DNA of 61,540 nt from positions 1 to 61,540 of the forward strand of contig NZ_AKJM01000047.1 in the NCBI RefSeq assembly GCF_000282335.1. Direction: 5' to 3'. This DNA is from Pseudomonas sp. GM48 (GTDB lineage Bacteria > Pseudomonadota > Gammaproteobacteria > Pseudomonadales > Pseudomonadaceae). The notes beneath the pieces were generated by a model. The model saw only the letters and a list, made by a program, of their open reading frames with translations. It did no database searches and was not told the origin of the DNA. Shown here in pieces: positions 34,339 through 44,699 of the stretch (its first letter is position 1; every line of letters begins with the position of its first letter). The position numbers and the translations under genes were made by a program.

Positions 34339-35412
34339 TTATAGCTCCGGCTCGTCGACACCTCCGTAAATTTCAGAATCCTTATACAAATCATGCACAT
34401 GGCGCACAAGCACCATGATCACCGCCGCGACCGGCAACGCCAGTAGCACGCCAGTAAAGCCAAACAGCTCACCACCCGCCAGAATCGAGAAAATCACCGC
34501 CACCGGGTGCAGGCCAATCCGGTCACCGACCAGCAACGGCGTCAGCACCATACCCTCCAGTGCCTGACCGACCATGAACACCGCGACAATGCCGAGCATC
34601 GGGTAAAGATCGCCACCGAACTGGAACAACCCCGCAATCAGCGCCGCGCCAATACCGATGATAAACCCCATATACGGCACGATCGCCGCCAGACCGGCAA
34701 TCAGGCCAATCAACAAGCCCAGCTCCAACCCGACCAACATCAAGCCTGCCGCGTAGATCACCCCCAAGGCCACCATCACCAGCAACTGTCCACGAACGAA
34801 CGCGCCGAGCACTTCATGGCATTCACCTGCCAGCAATACCGCGCGCTCTTCACGTTCGCGGGGCAGCAGGCTGCGGATCCTGGCCATCATCAAATCCCAA
34901 TCCCGCAACAGGTAGAAACTCACCACCGGAATCAACACCAGATTCGCCAACCAGCCAATCAACGCCAGCCCCGAAGCAGTGGCATGACTCAGCACCACAC
35001 CGACAACATCGGTGGTCTGACTCACATGCTCGCTGATGGCGGCCTTGAGCTTGTCGAACTTCCAGAAACCTTCCGACAAGCCGAACTTCGATTGTGCCCA
35101 AGGCAACGCCGTGTGCTGTAGCCAGTCGAGCATCTGCGGGGCCAGCTCATACAGACGAAACAACTGCCTGGCGAGCAGCGGCACCAATACCACCAGCAGC
35201 GCGGTGAAGATCAAAGTAAATAGCGTAAACACCGCCACTACACCCCAGGTTCGAGACAAACCCACCTTCTCCAGTCGATCCACCAGCGGGTCGAACAGAT
35301 AGGCCAACAACAGCGCCACCAGGAACGGCGTCAGGATCGGATGCAACAACCAGACAAACGCACAAAGCAGGGCCAAACCGCCGAGCCAGAACCAACGCCG
35401 CGTATCGGCCAT
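34339..35412 (-). CDS. AI-2E/PerM-family membrane protein
   Basis: A 357-residue protein with about seven to eight membrane helices and a soluble loop. It contains YMGFIIGIGAALIAGLFQ and a C-terminal DRIGLHPVAVIFSILAGGELFGF typical of PerM/YdiK/TqsA. Family members include autoinducer-2 exporters and cation/proton antiporters; the function here is open. The start at 35412 has GGAG 6 bases upstream and is preferred over 35424. It lies 36 bases after a DUF2066 gene, probably cotranscribed, with Hda beyond. Confidence 0.9.
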   Translation of the reverse strand: MADTRRWFWLGGLALLCAFVWLLHPILTPFLVALLLAYLFDPLVDRLEKVGLSRTWGVVAVFTLFTLIFTALLVVLVPLLARQLFRLYELAPQMLDWLQHTALPWAQSKFGLSEGFWKFDKLKAAISEHVSQTTDVVGVVLSHATASGLALIGWLANLVLIPVVSFYLLRDWDLMMARIRSLLPREREERAVLLAGECHEVLGAFVRGQLLVMVALGVIYAAGLMLVGLELGLLIGLIAGLAAIVPYMGFIIGIGAALIAGLFQFGGDLYPMLGIVAVFMVGQALEGMVLTPLLVGDRIGLHPVAVIFSILAGGELFGFTGVLLALPVAAVIMVLVRHVHDLYKDSEIYGGVDEPEL

Positions 35413-35448
35413 GAACCACTCCATTGCTTCTATATAAAGAAAGAAAAA

Positions 35449-36501
35449 CTACCAGCGAAAACGCAGTTGCGGGGTTGGGGCCGGCGCTGCGGCAGGCGTC
35501 GAACCGCCGGTGGCAGGCTGAACCGGTGCTGCCGGGGCCGGTGCTTGACCCGCCGGTGTTTCCTGGAGCCTCGCCAGCGACAGTTGTGCACGCAGCTGAT
35601 CGACGCTGCCATTGACCCGGTAGAGAATCCGGTCGCCCTCGACACTTTGTATGCGCCCACCAAAGGGCTCCAGCAAACGCCCGAGGGACGCATAGTGCTC
35701 AAGATTCATGCCTTGCACTTCCAGCAATTGCTCACTCGAAGCACCGGGCCTGGCGACAAACCGCGGCGCCAGGCGTTCGCTGACCGCCAGCATCACCGCA
35801 TCGGCTACGGCGGCCTGATCGGCGCCCTGCACGCTGCCGGCCTCTTTCTGATCGCCCAGCCACAGGCGCCACTTGGCCTGCCATTGCCCACCCTCTTCCC
35901 GGGCGTGTACCGCGAGCAAGGCGTCGGCGCTGTAGCGTTCCGATGCAGCATGCAAAGGCGCGGGATCTGCGCCCTCCAGATTTGGCGCGGTGGCAACGAT
36001 CTGTTCGTTCAGGTCCGCCAATGGCAGGCGCAATGGCAAGCCACGGTGCTGGGCAGCCCGACGCAGCGGCGCCGCGCTGGCCTGGCCGTCGCCCACCAGG
36101 CTTGATCCCTCAGTGGAATCATTCAACCACCAGCCGAGGATCGACGGCCGATTGGCCCCCCACATAGCCAGGCCGGCACGGCGCAAGGCCTGCTCGGTGG
36201 TGCCTGGATCGAAATCGACTTTCAGCACTTCCGGCGGCCCGGCATCAAAGCCGTATTGGCTGATGATCTGTTGCGGGTCTTTGCGAACCGCTGCCAGCCC
36301 GGGGTTTTGTGCCGCCTTCGGGTCACCTGTCAGGCGCAACACCAACGTATCCAGCGCCCGCTGAGTCGCCTGGTCGCGCTCCTCGGGCGATTGGCCATTC
36401 ACCGGCTCGCGCACCTGGTAAAGGCCTTTGACGGTTTCGGCGTGACTGACCAGGCTGACCAAGGACAAACAACCCACAAACAAGAATTTACAAAAACGCA
36501 T
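35449..36501 (-). CDS. DUF2066 domain-containing exported protein
   Basis: A 350-residue protein with a signal peptide (1-21, LSLVSLVSHAET). VKGLYQVREPVNGQSPEERDQATQRALDTLVLRLTG at the start of the mature part is typical of DUF2066, a periplasmic family of unknown role. The C-terminus (from ~330) is a low-complexity Pro/Ala tail (PAPAAPVQPATGG). The start at 36501 follows AGGA by 7 bases; the much longer open frame is noise. Its conserved placement near hda, the permease and purM is common in pseudomonads (recollection). Confidence 0.88.
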   Translation of the reverse strand: MRFCKFLFVGCLSLVSLVSHAETVKGLYQVREPVNGQSPEERDQATQRALDTLVLRLTGDPKAAQNPGLAAVRKDPQQIISQYGFDAGPPEVLKVDFDPGTTEQALRRAGLAMWGANRPSILGWWLNDSTEGSSLVGDGQASAAPLRRAAQHRGLPLRLPLADLNEQIVATAPNLEGADPAPLHAASERYSADALLAVHAREEGGQWQAKWRLWLGDQKEAGSVQGADQAAVADAVMLAVSERLAPRFVARPGASSEQLLEVQGMNLEHYASLGRLLEPFGGRIQSVEGDRILYRVNGSVDQLRAQLSLARLQETPAGQAPAPAAPVQPATGGSTPAAAPAPTPQLRFRW

Positions 36502-36887
36502 GGAGGATTCCTGACGACAAGAGCGGCTGGAACAGACCGCATGAAGACGATCGAGCAAGGCTGTGACCACTGCCCGACGCAAAACATTCACACGTCCCGG
36601 GTAAGTTTTCGCACTGTCATAACGATAGACGGTTAATCGCGATACCTTATACAGCCATGCAGGATGCCACCGACACCGCGCATTAACGGTTTTTTTTGAA
36701 CGGATATGGCCCTGCTGTCGGCCTGAGGATGGCCGCTGCGGCTCAAGCCTGATAAAATCGCGCGCCTTCGCAGACCGGCAACAGCCGGGTAGTGTCCGAA
36801 TAGCGCGCATGGTTCTCGCCTACGCAGTTTCGGCGCTCCCGACGGACTCGGTCGTTACCCAGAAATCCCCCCCTAAAGGCCTGGATC
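36502..36887. other. Divergent gap before purM
   Basis: A 386-base region with no gene. TAAAAT at 36753-36758 is a possible -10 for purM, with no strong -35. A T8 tract lies near 36690. No purine-repressor site was recognised. Nothing else stands out. Confidence 0.3.
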
Positions 36888-37946
36888 ATGAGCAAGCAAC
36901 CCTCCCTGAGCTACAAGGACGCCGGTGTAGACATCGACGCCGGTGAAGCATTGGTCGAACGCATCAAGAGCGTCGCCAAGCGCACTGCGCGCCCGGAAGT
37001 CATGGGCGGCCTGGGCGGTTTCGGCGCCCTCTGCGAAATCCCGGCCGGCTACAAGCAGCCCGTGCTGGTTTCCGGTACTGACGGCGTCGGCACCAAGCTG
37101 CGCCTGGCACTGAACCTGAACAAGCACGACAGCATCGGCATCGACCTGGTTGCCATGTGCGTCAACGACCTGGTGGTGTGCGGCGCCGAGCCGCTGTTCT
37201 TCCTCGACTACTACGCCACCGGCAAACTCAACGTCGACACCGCTGCCCAGGTTGTGACCGGCATCGGCGCTGGCTGCGAACTGTCGGGTTGCTCGCTGGT
37301 TGGCGGCGAAACCGCTGAAATGCCGGGCATGTACGAAGGCGAAGACTACGACCTGGCCGGTTTCTGCGTCGGCGTCGTGGAAAAGTCCGAAATCATCGAC
37401 GGTTCCAAGGTCGCTGCCGGCGATGCCCTGCTCGCCCTGCCGTCTTCCGGCCCGCACTCCAACGGCTACTCGCTGATCCGCAAGATCATCGAAGTGTCCG
37501 GCGCCGACATCGAAAACACCCAGCTCGACGGCAAGCCGCTGACCGACCTGCTGATGGCCCCGACCCGTATCTATGTGAAGCCGCTGCTCAAGCTGATCAA
37601 GGAAACCGGCGCTGTCAAAGCCATGGCCCACATCACCGGTGGCGGCCTGCTGGACAACATCCCGCGCGTTCTGCCAAAAGGCGCGCAGGCTGTGGTTGAC
37701 GTGGCCAGCTGGAACCGCCCGGCTGTGTTCGACTGGCTGCAAGAGAAAGGCAACGTCGACGAGAACGAAATGCACCGCGTGCTGAACTGCGGCGTGGGCA
37801 TGGTCATCTGCGTGGCTCAAGAGCACGTTGAAACCGCGCTGAACGTCCTGCGTGAAGCCGGCGAACAGCCTTGGGTCATCGGCCAGATCTCCACCGCGGC
37901 CGAAGGCGCAGCCCAGGTTGAACTGAAGAACCTCAAGGCTCATTGA
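36888..37946 (+). CDS. purM: Phosphoribosylformylglycinamidine cyclo-ligase
   Basis: A 352-residue AIR synthetase, step five of purine synthesis, closing the imidazole ring with [17 protein letters not shown] and the [11 protein letters not shown] segment are family signatures; length is normal. Coupled to purN by a TGATG stop/start overlap. Confidence 0.97.
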   Translation: MSKQPSLSYKDAGVDIDAGEALVERIKSVAKRTARPEVMGGLGGFGALCEIPAGYKQPVLVSGTDGVGTKLRLALNLNKHDSIGIDLVAMCVNDLVVCGAEPLFFLDYYATGKLNVDTAAQVVTGIGAGCELSGCSLVGGETAEMPGMYEGEDYDLAGFCVGVVEKSEIIDGSKVAAGDALLALPSSGPHSNGYSLIRKIIEVSGADIENTQLDGKPLTDLLMAPTRIYVKPLLKLIKETGAVKAMAHITGGGLLDNIPRVLPKGAQAVVDVASWNRPAVFDWLQEKGNVDENEMHRVLNCGVGMVICVAQEHVETALNVLREAGEQPWVIGQISTAAEGAAQVELKNLKAH

Positions 37947-38596
37947 TGTCCCAGACCTGTGATGTGGTGGTGCTGTTGTCCGGCACCGGCAGTAACTTGC
38001 AGGCCCTGATCGACAGCACGCGGACCGGCGACAGCCCGGTCCGCATCGCTGCGGTGATTTCCAACCGCGCCGACGCCTACGGCCTGCAACGCGCCAGGGA
38101 CGCGGGTATCGACACCCGCACCCTGGATCACAAGGCTTTCGACGGCCGCGAAGCCTTCGACGCCGCGCTGATCGAACTGATCGACGCCTTCAACCCCAAA
38201 CTCGTGGTACTGGCCGGATTCATGCGCATTCTCAGCGCTGGCTTCGTACGCCACTATCAGGGTCGCCTGCTCAATATCCATCCCTCGCTGCTACCCAAAT
38301 ACAAAGGGTTACACACTCATGAGCGAGCGCTGGAGGCTGGCGACACCGAGCACGGCTGCTCCGTGCACTTCGTCACCGAGGAACTCGATGGCGGACCACT
38401 GGTCGTACAGGCTGTAATACCGGTAGAGTTGCAGGATTCGCCGCAGAGTCTGGCGCAGCGGGTCCATGTTCAGGAACACCTGATCTACCCGATGGCCGTA
38501 CGCTGGTTTGCCGAAGGTCGTCTGGCCCTCGGCGACCAAGGTGCTTTACTGGATGGACAGTTACTCGCGGCCAGCGGCCACTTGATTCAAAACTAG
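37946..38596 (+). CDS. purN: Phosphoribosylglycinamide formyltransferase
   Basis: A 216-residue folate-dependent GAR transformylase. VLLSGTGSNLQALID (phosphate loop), NIHPSLLPKYKG (catalytic Asn and His) and the TEELDGG Asp are all present. The ATG at 37946 shares its A with the purM stop. Third step of purine synthesis. Confidence 0.97.
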   Translation: MSQTCDVVVLLSGTGSNLQALIDSTRTGDSPVRIAAVISNRADAYGLQRARDAGIDTRTLDHKAFDGREAFDAALIELIDAFNPKLVVLAGFMRILSAGFVRHYQGRLLNIHPSLLPKYKGLHTHERALEAGDTEHGCSVHFVTEELDGGPLVVQAVIPVELQDSPQSLAQRVHVQEHLIYPMAVRWFAEGRLALGDQGALLDGQLLAASGHLIQN

Positions 38597-38604
38597 GAGA
38601 TTTT

Positions 38605-39318
38605 ATGCGTCGCGCCCTGCTCTTCGCTTGCGCTCTGCTCGCCTTGCCCTTCGCCCAGGCGGCAGACCTTCAACCTTTCTCCGCCAGCTACACCGCCGAC
38701 TGGAAACAGTTGCCCATGAGTGGCACTGCCGAGCGCAGCCTCGAAAGAACCAGCGACGGCAAATGGAAACTGAGTTTCAAGGCGTCGATGATGATCGCCA
38801 GCCTGTCCGAGGAAAGCACCCTGACGCTGGACAAGGACACGCTTCTTCCAGAGTCTTACCACTTTGAACGTGGCGGCTTGGGCAAGGCCAAGAAGTCGGA
38901 TCTGGACTTCGACTGGAACACCAAAATGATCACCGGCACCGATCGCGGTGACGCAGTGAAGGTTCCACTGAACCGTGGCATGCTCGACAAATCCAGCTAT
39001 CAGCTGGCCTTGCAGCAAGACGTTGCCACCGGCAAGAAAAGCATGACCTATCAGGTGGTCGATGGCAGTGATGTCGATACCTATGACTTCCGCGTGCTGG
39101 GTTCGGAAAAAGTCGACACCAAGGCTGGCAAGATCGATGCGATCAAGGTTGAACGTGTGCGCGACCCGACACAAAACAAACGCATCACCGTGATGTGGTT
39201 CGCCAAGGACTGGGATTATCTGCTGGTCCGCCTGCAACAGGTCGAAACCGATGGCAAGGAGTACAACATCATGCTCCTGAACGGTACGGTCAACGGCAAG
39301 GAAGTCAAAGGCAGCTGA
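38605..39318 (+). CDS. DUF3108 domain-containing exported protein
   Basis: A 237-residue protein with a signal peptide (1-19, LLALPFAQA-AD). The mature part is all-beta in appearance, with paired-strand motifs (FSASYTADWKQLPMSGTAERSLER). DUF3108 members are periplasmic and of unknown function, often beside purMN in pseudomonads. It lies 8 bases after purN with AGGAG, so it is part of that operon. Confidence 0.9.
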   Translation: MRRALLFACALLALPFAQAADLQPFSASYTADWKQLPMSGTAERSLERTSDGKWKLSFKASMMIASLSEESTLTLDKDTLLPESYHFERGGLGKAKKSDLDFDWNTKMITGTDRGDAVKVPLNRGMLDKSSYQLALQQDVATGKKSMTYQVVDGSDVDTYDFRVLGSEKVDTKAGKIDAIKVERVRDPTQNKRITVMWFAKDWDYLLVRLQQVETDGKEYNIMLLNGTVNGKEVKGS

Positions 39319-39332
39319 TCCGGATCGATACC

Positions 39333-39431
39333 TGTAGGAGCGAGCTTGCTCGCGATGGACTTTAACGATGACTCGCCCTTGCGGATACACGCAGTGCCAG
39401 TGAGATCATCGCGAGCAAGCTCGCTCCTACA
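39333..39431. repeat. REP pair of variant class B
   Basis: TGTAGGAGCGAGCTTGCTCG at 39333 and its inverse ending at 39431. Two changes from class A in the stem (TGTAGGAGCGAGC) are compensatory, so the hairpin is kept. The only copy of this variant in the window. Confidence 0.9.
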
Positions 39432-39519
39432 GATTGGAACACTCGACAAGCGCAATGGCTCTATACCTTCAAGGTCTTTTTTGATCGAATGAGTTTTCCT
39501 GTCGCCTGCGAGGTTTCCC

Positions 39520-39936
39520 ATGACTGTCACCGTTAACACTGTCTCTGCCGAAGGTTTTCGCCACAGCGTACAAATCGATGACCACGAACTCTTCGCCGAC
39601 GTGCCCGTCACGGCGGGCGGTGAAGGCTCGGCGCCGGAACCGCACGATTATTTCGATGCCGCTCTCGGCGCCTGCAAGGCCCTGACCCTGAAGCTGTATG
39701 CCAGGAAGAAGGACATCCCGCTGACCGGTGTCGGCGTGGAGGTCAAGCGCGATAACAGCCTGGAACAGAAAGGCCAATACGCGCTGCACGTCAAACTGAC
39801 CCTCAAGGGCGTACTCACCGACGCCCAGCGTGAAGAACTGCACCGCGTGGCCGATCGCTGCCCGATCCACAAGCTGATGACCACGTCTGAAGTCAGCATC
39901 GAAACGCATTTGTCCGAAGGCGCGTTCAGCCAATAG
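39520..39936 (+). CDS. OsmC-family protein
   Basis: A 138-residue OsmC-like protein. Two conserved Cys: one in DYFDAALGACKALTLKLYA and one in VADRCPIHKLM. OsmC/Ohr proteins reduce organic hydroperoxides; this short type (YhfA-like) is less characterised. No signal peptide. It sits after the class B REP pair. Confidence 0.9.
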   Translation: MTVTVNTVSAEGFRHSVQIDDHELFADVPVTAGGEGSAPEPHDYFDAALGACKALTLKLYARKKDIPLTGVGVEVKRDNSLEQKGQYALHVKLTLKGVLTDAQREELHRVADRCPIHKLMTTSEVSIETHLSEGAFSQ

Positions 39937-39998
39937 CGGCAAGGGCTGCGCAAGCGGGTTATGCTCGAACGCATTACCCGCTCAGCCTGGAACGCACC

Positions 39999-40859
39999 AT
40001 GAACACTCCACTCGTGATCCGCCCCCGCACCGAAGATGTCGAAGGTCAGCCAATTCTGCGTCCACTGCCATCCGCCAAGTGCCGCAGCGTCGGGCCATTC
40101 GTGTTTTTCGATCACATGCTGGAAACCCGTTATCCGCCGGGCAAAGGCATGAACATCCGCCAGCATCCGCACATTGGCCTTTCTACCCTCACTTATTTGT
40201 TCGAGGGGCAGATCCAGCACAAGGACAGTCTCGGTTCCGATCAAGTGGTCGGGACTGGCGACGTCAGCTGGATGACGGCTGGCAGCGCCATCGCCCACGT
40301 AGAACGCACGCCTGAGGCCCTCAAAGAACGCGGTTTCACGATGCACGGTTTGCAGATCTGGCTGGCCTCACCCAAGGATAAAGAACAAGGTCCGGGGCAT
40401 TACAGCCACCATCCGGCTTCCACATTGCCGGTCAGCGAAAACCTGGGGGTGAAGATTCGCATGATTGCCGGGTCGGGCTTTTGCCTTGAATCACCGGTGC
40501 CGGTGCTTTCTCCTACGCTGTACGCGGAATTGCACCTGCAAACGGCGACAACGCTGCTGATCCCCACCGAGCATGAAGAGCGTGCGCTGTATGTGTTGAG
40601 CGGCGAAGTGCAGCTGGATGGCGAGCCACTAGAGCCACATTCGCTGGTGGTACTGCCTGCTGGGGAAGAGATGACTCTGTTTGCTGAAAGCGACAGCCAC
40701 GCGGTGTTGTTTGGTGGCGCAGCACTGGACGGGCCACGGCGGATCAACTGGAATTTCGTCGCGAGCGATCCGGCAGTGATTGATGAAGCGCGCCGACGCT
40801 GGGCGGCCGGGGACTGGCCGACGGTGCCGGGGGAAGTTGAGAGGATCGAACTGCCCTGA
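39999..40859 (+). CDS. Pirin-family bicupin protein
   Basis: A 286-residue protein with pirin's metal site: HPHIGL then HKDS and the SAIAHVE segment supply the His/His/His/Glu ligands. The C-terminal pirin_C cupin follows from about residue 180. Members include quercetin dioxygenases and redox regulators; activity here is unproven. 62 bases after the OsmC gene. Confidence 0.92.
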   Translation: MNTPLVIRPRTEDVEGQPILRPLPSAKCRSVGPFVFFDHMLETRYPPGKGMNIRQHPHIGLSTLTYLFEGQIQHKDSLGSDQVVGTGDVSWMTAGSAIAHVERTPEALKERGFTMHGLQIWLASPKDKEQGPGHYSHHPASTLPVSENLGVKIRMIAGSGFCLESPVPVLSPTLYAELHLQTATTLLIPTEHEERALYVLSGEVQLDGEPLEPHSLVVLPAGEEMTLFAESDSHAVLFGGAALDGPRRINWNFVASDPAVIDEARRRWAAGDWPTVPGEVERIELP

Positions 40860-40884
40860 GATTTTAGTTGCCCGTGAAGCCGCC

Positions 40885-40948
40885 TTCGCGAGCAAGCCCG
40901 CTCCCACATTGGAACGCGGTCAAATGTGGGAGCGGGCTTGCTCGCGAA
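40885..40948. repeat. REP pair A8
   Basis: Reverse REP (40885-40908) and forward REP (40925-40948) with a 16-base spacer TTGGAACGCGGTCAAA, nearly the same spacer as A10. Confidence 0.92.
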
Positions 40949-40991
40949 GAAGCCGGTTCAGGCACTGACAAAGTCGGTGCCTGACACCAGA

Positions 40992-41720
40992 TCAGCCCTT
41001 GAACACTTCATCCAGCAAGTTATGCATCGACGTGAACGCCCGAGCAGCGATCTTCGCGTCATACATCATCATGCCCGGCACCTTGGCATGCGGGTCGGTG
41101 AACGAGTGGAACGCACCGCCGTAGCTCAGTAACTGCCAGTCCACACCGGCCGCGTTCATTTCCTCTTCGAACGCTGGCAACTGCTCCTTCGGTACCAATG
41201 GATCGGAGGCACCATGAAGTACCAGCACCTTACCCTTGATATTTTTCGCATCGGCCGGATTCGGCGTGTCCAGCGTGCCGTGGAACGATACCGCCGCTTT
41301 CACCGGCGCACCGGTACGGGCGAACTCCAGGGCGCAGCAGCCGCCGAAACAGAAACCGTAGGTCGCCAGTTTCGAAGTATCGACGGCCACCTCGCCCTGC
41401 CCCTGCAACTGTTCGAACGCCGCCTGCATGCGCTTACGCAGCAATGCGCGGTCATTCTTCAACGGCATCATTGCCGCGCCTGCCTCGTCATTGTTCGTCG
41501 GACGAACCGATTGACCGTAAAGATCTGCGATCAGCACCACATAACCCTTGGATGCCACCGACTTGGCGATCTCTTCGGCACCGGCGCTGACGCCCATCCA
41601 GTTCGGCGCCATCAACAAACCCGGGCGCGGGCCTTTATGGTCGGCATCGAAGGCCAGACGGCTTTCGTAAGCCTGGCCATCAATCTGATAGGCAACGGAA
41701 CGTACAGTGATTTGGCTCAT
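40992..41720 (-). CDS. Dienelactone hydrolase family protein
   Basis: A 242-residue alpha/beta hydrolase with nucleophile Cys in YGFCFGGCCALEF, Asp in HGASDPLVP, and His in GGAFHSFTDP. DLH enzymes open dienelactones in chlorocatechol breakdown, but many family members have other esters as substrates. The start at 41720 follows AGGAG by 6 bases. Independent of htpG, from which a terminator separates it. Confidence 0.92.
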   Translation of the reverse strand: MSQITVRSVAYQIDGQAYESRLAFDADHKGPRPGLLMAPNWMGVSAGAEEIAKSVASKGYVVLIADLYGQSVRPTNNDEAGAAMMPLKNDRALLRKRMQAAFEQLQGQGEVAVDTSKLATYGFCFGGCCALEFARTGAPVKAAVSFHGTLDTPNPADAKNIKGKVLVLHGASDPLVPKEQLPAFEEEMNAAGVDWQLLSYGGAFHSFTDPHAKVPGMMMYDAKIAARAFTSMHNLLDEVFKG

Positions 41721-41751
41721 TTCTGACTCCTGATTTTTTAACACCAGAATG

Positions 41752-41776
41752 AAAAAACCCGCCGAAGCGGGTTTTT
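41752..41776. terminator. Intrinsic terminator (htpG)
   Basis: AAAACCCGC-CGAA-GCGGGTTTT hairpin with runs on both sides, between htpG (-) stop and the hydrolase start. Confidence 0.9.
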
Positions 41777-41787
41777 CTACAACACAG

Positions 41788-43692
41788 TTAAGCTGATAGC
41801 TCGACCAACAGCTTGTTCAGACGGCGCACATACGCCGCAGGGTCTTTCAAGCTGTCGCCGGCCGCCAGGGCCGCCTGATCGAAGAGGATGTGCGACAGGT
41901 CGCCGAAGCGCTCGTCGCTCTGCTCGTTGTCGAGCTTCTCGATCAGCGGGTGAGCCGGGTTGAATTCGAAGATTGGCTTCGAATCCGGAACCTTCTGGCC
42001 GCTGGCTTCGAGAATCTGGCGCATCTGCAAGCCCAGGTCCTGCTCGCCGATGGCCAGGATCGCCGGCGAATCGGTCAGGCGATGGGACACCCGAACTTCC
42101 GCAACGGATTCGCCCAGCGCGGTCTTCAGACGCTCAACCAGACCTTCTTTAGCCTTGGCGACTTCTTCCGCAGCCTTCTTGTCCTCTTCCGAGTCCAGGT
42201 TGCCGAGGTCCAGGTCACCGCGCGCCACGTCGACAAAGCTCTTGCCGTCGAAGTCGCTGAGGTAGCTCATCAGCCACTCGTCGATGCGATCGGTCAGCAG
42301 CAACACTTCGATGCCTTTCTTGCGGAAGACTTCCAGGTGCGGGCTGTTCTTGACTTGCGCGTAGGTTTCGCCGGTCAGGTAGTAGATCTTGTCCTGACCT
42401 TCCTTGGCACGCGCCAGGTACTCGGCCAGGCCGACAACCTGCTCGCCATCGTCGCCATGGGTCGATGCGAAACGCAGCAGACCGGCGATTTTCTCCTTGT
42501 TGGCGAAGTCTTCTGCCGGGCCTTCTTTCATGACCTGACCGAAGTTTTTCCAGAAGCCCTTGTATTGCTCAGGCTCGTTCTTCGCCAGTTTTTCCAGCAT
42601 GTCCAGCACGCGCTTGGTCAGCGCCGACTTCATGGAATCGATGATCGGGTCTTTCTGCAGGATTTCCCGCGACACGTTCAGCGACAGGTCGTTGGAATCG
42701 ACCACACCCTTGATGAAGCGCAAGTACAACGGCAGGAAGGACTCGGCCTGATCCATGACGAATACGCGCTGCACGTACAGCTTCAGGCCTTTCGGCGCTT
42801 CACGCTGGTACAGATCGAACGGAGCACGGGTCGGCACGTACAGCAGCGAGCTGTATTCCAGCTTGCCTTCGACCTTGTTGTGGCTCCAGCTCAGCGGGTT
42901 TTCGAAGTCGTGCGCGATGTGCTTGTAGAACTCCTGGTATTCCTCGTCCTTGATCTCGGTACGCGGACGGGTCCACAGGGCGCTGGCGCGATTGACGGTT
43001 TCCCATTCAACGGCCGGCTTCTCTTCGCCCTCGGTGGCTGCCACTTCTTTCGGCAACTCGATTGGCAAAGCGATGTGGTCGGAGTACTTCTTGATGATGT
43101 TGCGCAGGCGCCAGCCATCGGCGAACTCGTCTTCACCGGATTTCAGGTGCAGGACGATGCGAGTGCCGCGCTCGGCCTTGTCGATGGTCGCAACTTCGAA
43201 GTTACCTTCGCCCTTGGACGACCAGTGCACGCCTTCGCTGGCAGCGCTGCCGGCACGACGGCTGAACACATCGACTTTGTCGGCGACGATGAAGGCGGAG
43301 TAGAAACCGACACCGAACTGGCCGATCAGGTGCGAGTCTTTCTTCTGGTCGCCGGTCAGGTGCTTCATGAAATCGGCGGTGCCGGATTTGGCGATGGTCC
43401 CCAGGTGGGTGATCGCGTCTTCGCGGCTCATGCCGATACCGTTGTCTTCGAGGGTGACGGTTTTAGCGTCCTTGTCGAAGTTCACGCGGATTTTCAGTTC
43501 GGCGCCGCCTTCCAGCAGCTCTGGCTTGGCCAGGGCTTCGAAACGTAATTTGTCGACAGCGTCAGAGGCGTTCGAGATCAATTCGCGAAGGAAAATTTCC
43601 TTGTTGGAATACAGCGAATGGATCATGAGGTGCAACAGTTGCTTCACCTCGGTCTGGAAGCCCAGGGTTTCCTTTTGAGTTTCCACACTCAT
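41788..43692 (-). CDS. htpG: Chaperone HtpG (Hsp90)
   Basis: A 634-residue Hsp90. The ATP pocket has [19 protein letters not shown] and TLEDNGIGM, with the [10 protein letters not shown] lid motif near residue 120. Normal bacterial length with no charged linker or C-terminal MEEVD. The start at 43692 gives the conserved [12 protein letters not shown]; 43698 is an alternative. No heat-shock promoter was identified. Confidence 0.97.
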   Translation of the reverse strand: MSVETQKETLGFQTEVKQLLHLMIHSLYSNKEIFLRELISNASDAVDKLRFEALAKPELLEGGAELKIRVNFDKDAKTVTLEDNGIGMSREDAITHLGTIAKSGTADFMKHLTGDQKKDSHLIGQFGVGFYSAFIVADKVDVFSRRAGSAASEGVHWSSKGEGNFEVATIDKAERGTRIVLHLKSGEDEFADGWRLRNIIKKYSDHIALPIELPKEVAATEGEEKPAVEWETVNRASALWTRPRTEIKDEEYQEFYKHIAHDFENPLSWSHNKVEGKLEYSSLLYVPTRAPFDLYQREAPKGLKLYVQRVFVMDQAESFLPLYLRFIKGVVDSNDLSLNVSREILQKDPIIDSMKSALTKRVLDMLEKLAKNEPEQYKGFWKNFGQVMKEGPAEDFANKEKIAGLLRFASTHGDDGEQVVGLAEYLARAKEGQDKIYYLTGETYAQVKNSPHLEVFRKKGIEVLLLTDRIDEWLMSYLSDFDGKSFVDVARGDLDLGNLDSEEDKKAAEEVAKAKEGLVERLKTALGESVAEVRVSHRLTDSPAILAIGEQDLGLQMRQILEASGQKVPDSKPIFEFNPAHPLIEKLDNEQSDERFGDLSHILFDQAALAAGDSLKDPAAYVRRLNKLLVELSA

Positions 43693-43773
43693 GGTCATCA
43701 AACTCCAATCAGATGGCATAAGCCGCGACCTTGAAGGTCGGCGGCGGGTTGTCCTCAGAGTTTGGGGCGCCGT

Positions 43774-44226
43774 TCAGGATTTCAAGGGCTCTTCGAGTTT
43801 GAAATGTGCACGGGCCGTGGCAATGGGTTCGGCTTCGGTGCTTTGCCAGGCGGTAATCGCCACATTGGCGACCCGGCGACCCTGGCGACACACCTGGCAT
43901 CGGGCCCAGGTATCGCGAAACTGCCCGGCACGCAGGTAATCCAGGGAGAAGTCGATGATTTTCGGCACCCCGGGCGATCCGGTAAACACCAACAGGTGCA
44001 GCGCGGCGGCCAACTCCATGAAACCGGCAATCACACCGCCATGAATCGCCGGCAACAAAGGGTTACCAATGTTGTCCTTGTTCGCTGGCAGCTTGAACAG
44101 CAGTTCATCTCCCACCCGTGAACATTCGACGCCGATCAGCCGGGCATAAGGAATCAAATCCAGCAGCGAGGCGTAGTCACCCTGCTCGTGGGCCTTTTGC
44201 AATTGCTCCTTCAGAGACTCGCTCAT
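43774..44226 (-). CDS. PaaI-type hotdog thioesterase (second)
   Basis: A 150-residue hotdog protein with LPAIHGGVIAGFMELAAAL, the HGG motif of PaaI thioesterases near residue 62. These hydrolyse acyl- or aryl-CoA. It overlaps the upstream paralogue by 4 bases (ATGA), so the two are coupled. Low identity between the pair hints at a heteromer or distinct substrates. Confidence 0.9.
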   Translation of the reverse strand: MSESLKEQLQKAHEQGDYASLLDLIPYARLIGVECSRVGDELLFKLPANKDNIGNPLLPAIHGGVIAGFMELAAALHLLVFTGSPGVPKIIDFSLDYLRAGQFRDTWARCQVCRQGRRVANVAITAWQSTEAEPIATARAHFKLEEPLKS

Positions 44227-44699
44227 TGGACACCTCCGGCAACCGCGCCACCAAAGCCCTTGGTGCCTTTGAGACCCTTGCCCATGCGCATGAAAGTGCC
44301 CATCACATAGGCAATGGGTTGCTCGGGGTCATCCTGATAAGCAAAGCCTCGGGCGAAAATCACGTCGGTGGTGACGCGGTAGCACTGGGCAAAGCCGTAG
44401 ACATCTTTATGCGGCTCGGCGGCATGCATGTAGTCGATGCGCAGATCGAGGGTCGGGCAGACCTCGAATTCCGGGAGCACGCAAAGCGTCGCCATCCCAC
44501 AGGCCGTGTCCATCAGCGAGGTCAGCGCCCCACCATGAATCACGCCGGTTTCGGGATTGCCGACGATCTGCGGGCTGTACGGCAACACGATCGTCAGCCC
44601 TTCGCTGCTGGCGCTGTGAACGCGTAGTCCAAGTACCTGACAGTGTCGCAACGCCGACAGAAAGCGCATCGCACGCTCAAAAACGGGGTTTTCAGCCAT
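44223..44699 (-). CDS. PaaI-type hotdog thioesterase (first)
   Basis: A 158-residue hotdog protein with GVIHGGALTSLMDTACGMA, the HGG-x-L-x5-D-x-A active-site pattern more typical of catalytic PaaI enzymes than its partner. It ends in a Gly-rich tail (KGLKGTKGFGGAVAGG). First gene of a two-gene unit, divergent from a small lipoprotein. Confidence 0.9.
   Translation of the reverse strand: MAENPVFERAMRFLSALRHCQVLGLRVHSASSEGLTIVLPYSPQIVGNPETGVIHGGALTSLMDTACGMATLCVLPEFEVCPTLDLRIDYMHAAEPHKDVYGFAQCYRVTTDVIFARGFAYQDDPEQPIAYVMGTFMRMGKGLKGTKGFGGAVAGGVQ

Noticed and set aside
41890..43548. A 552-codon frame opposite htpG
   Set aside because: Antisense shadow of a certain gene; no start signal or domain.
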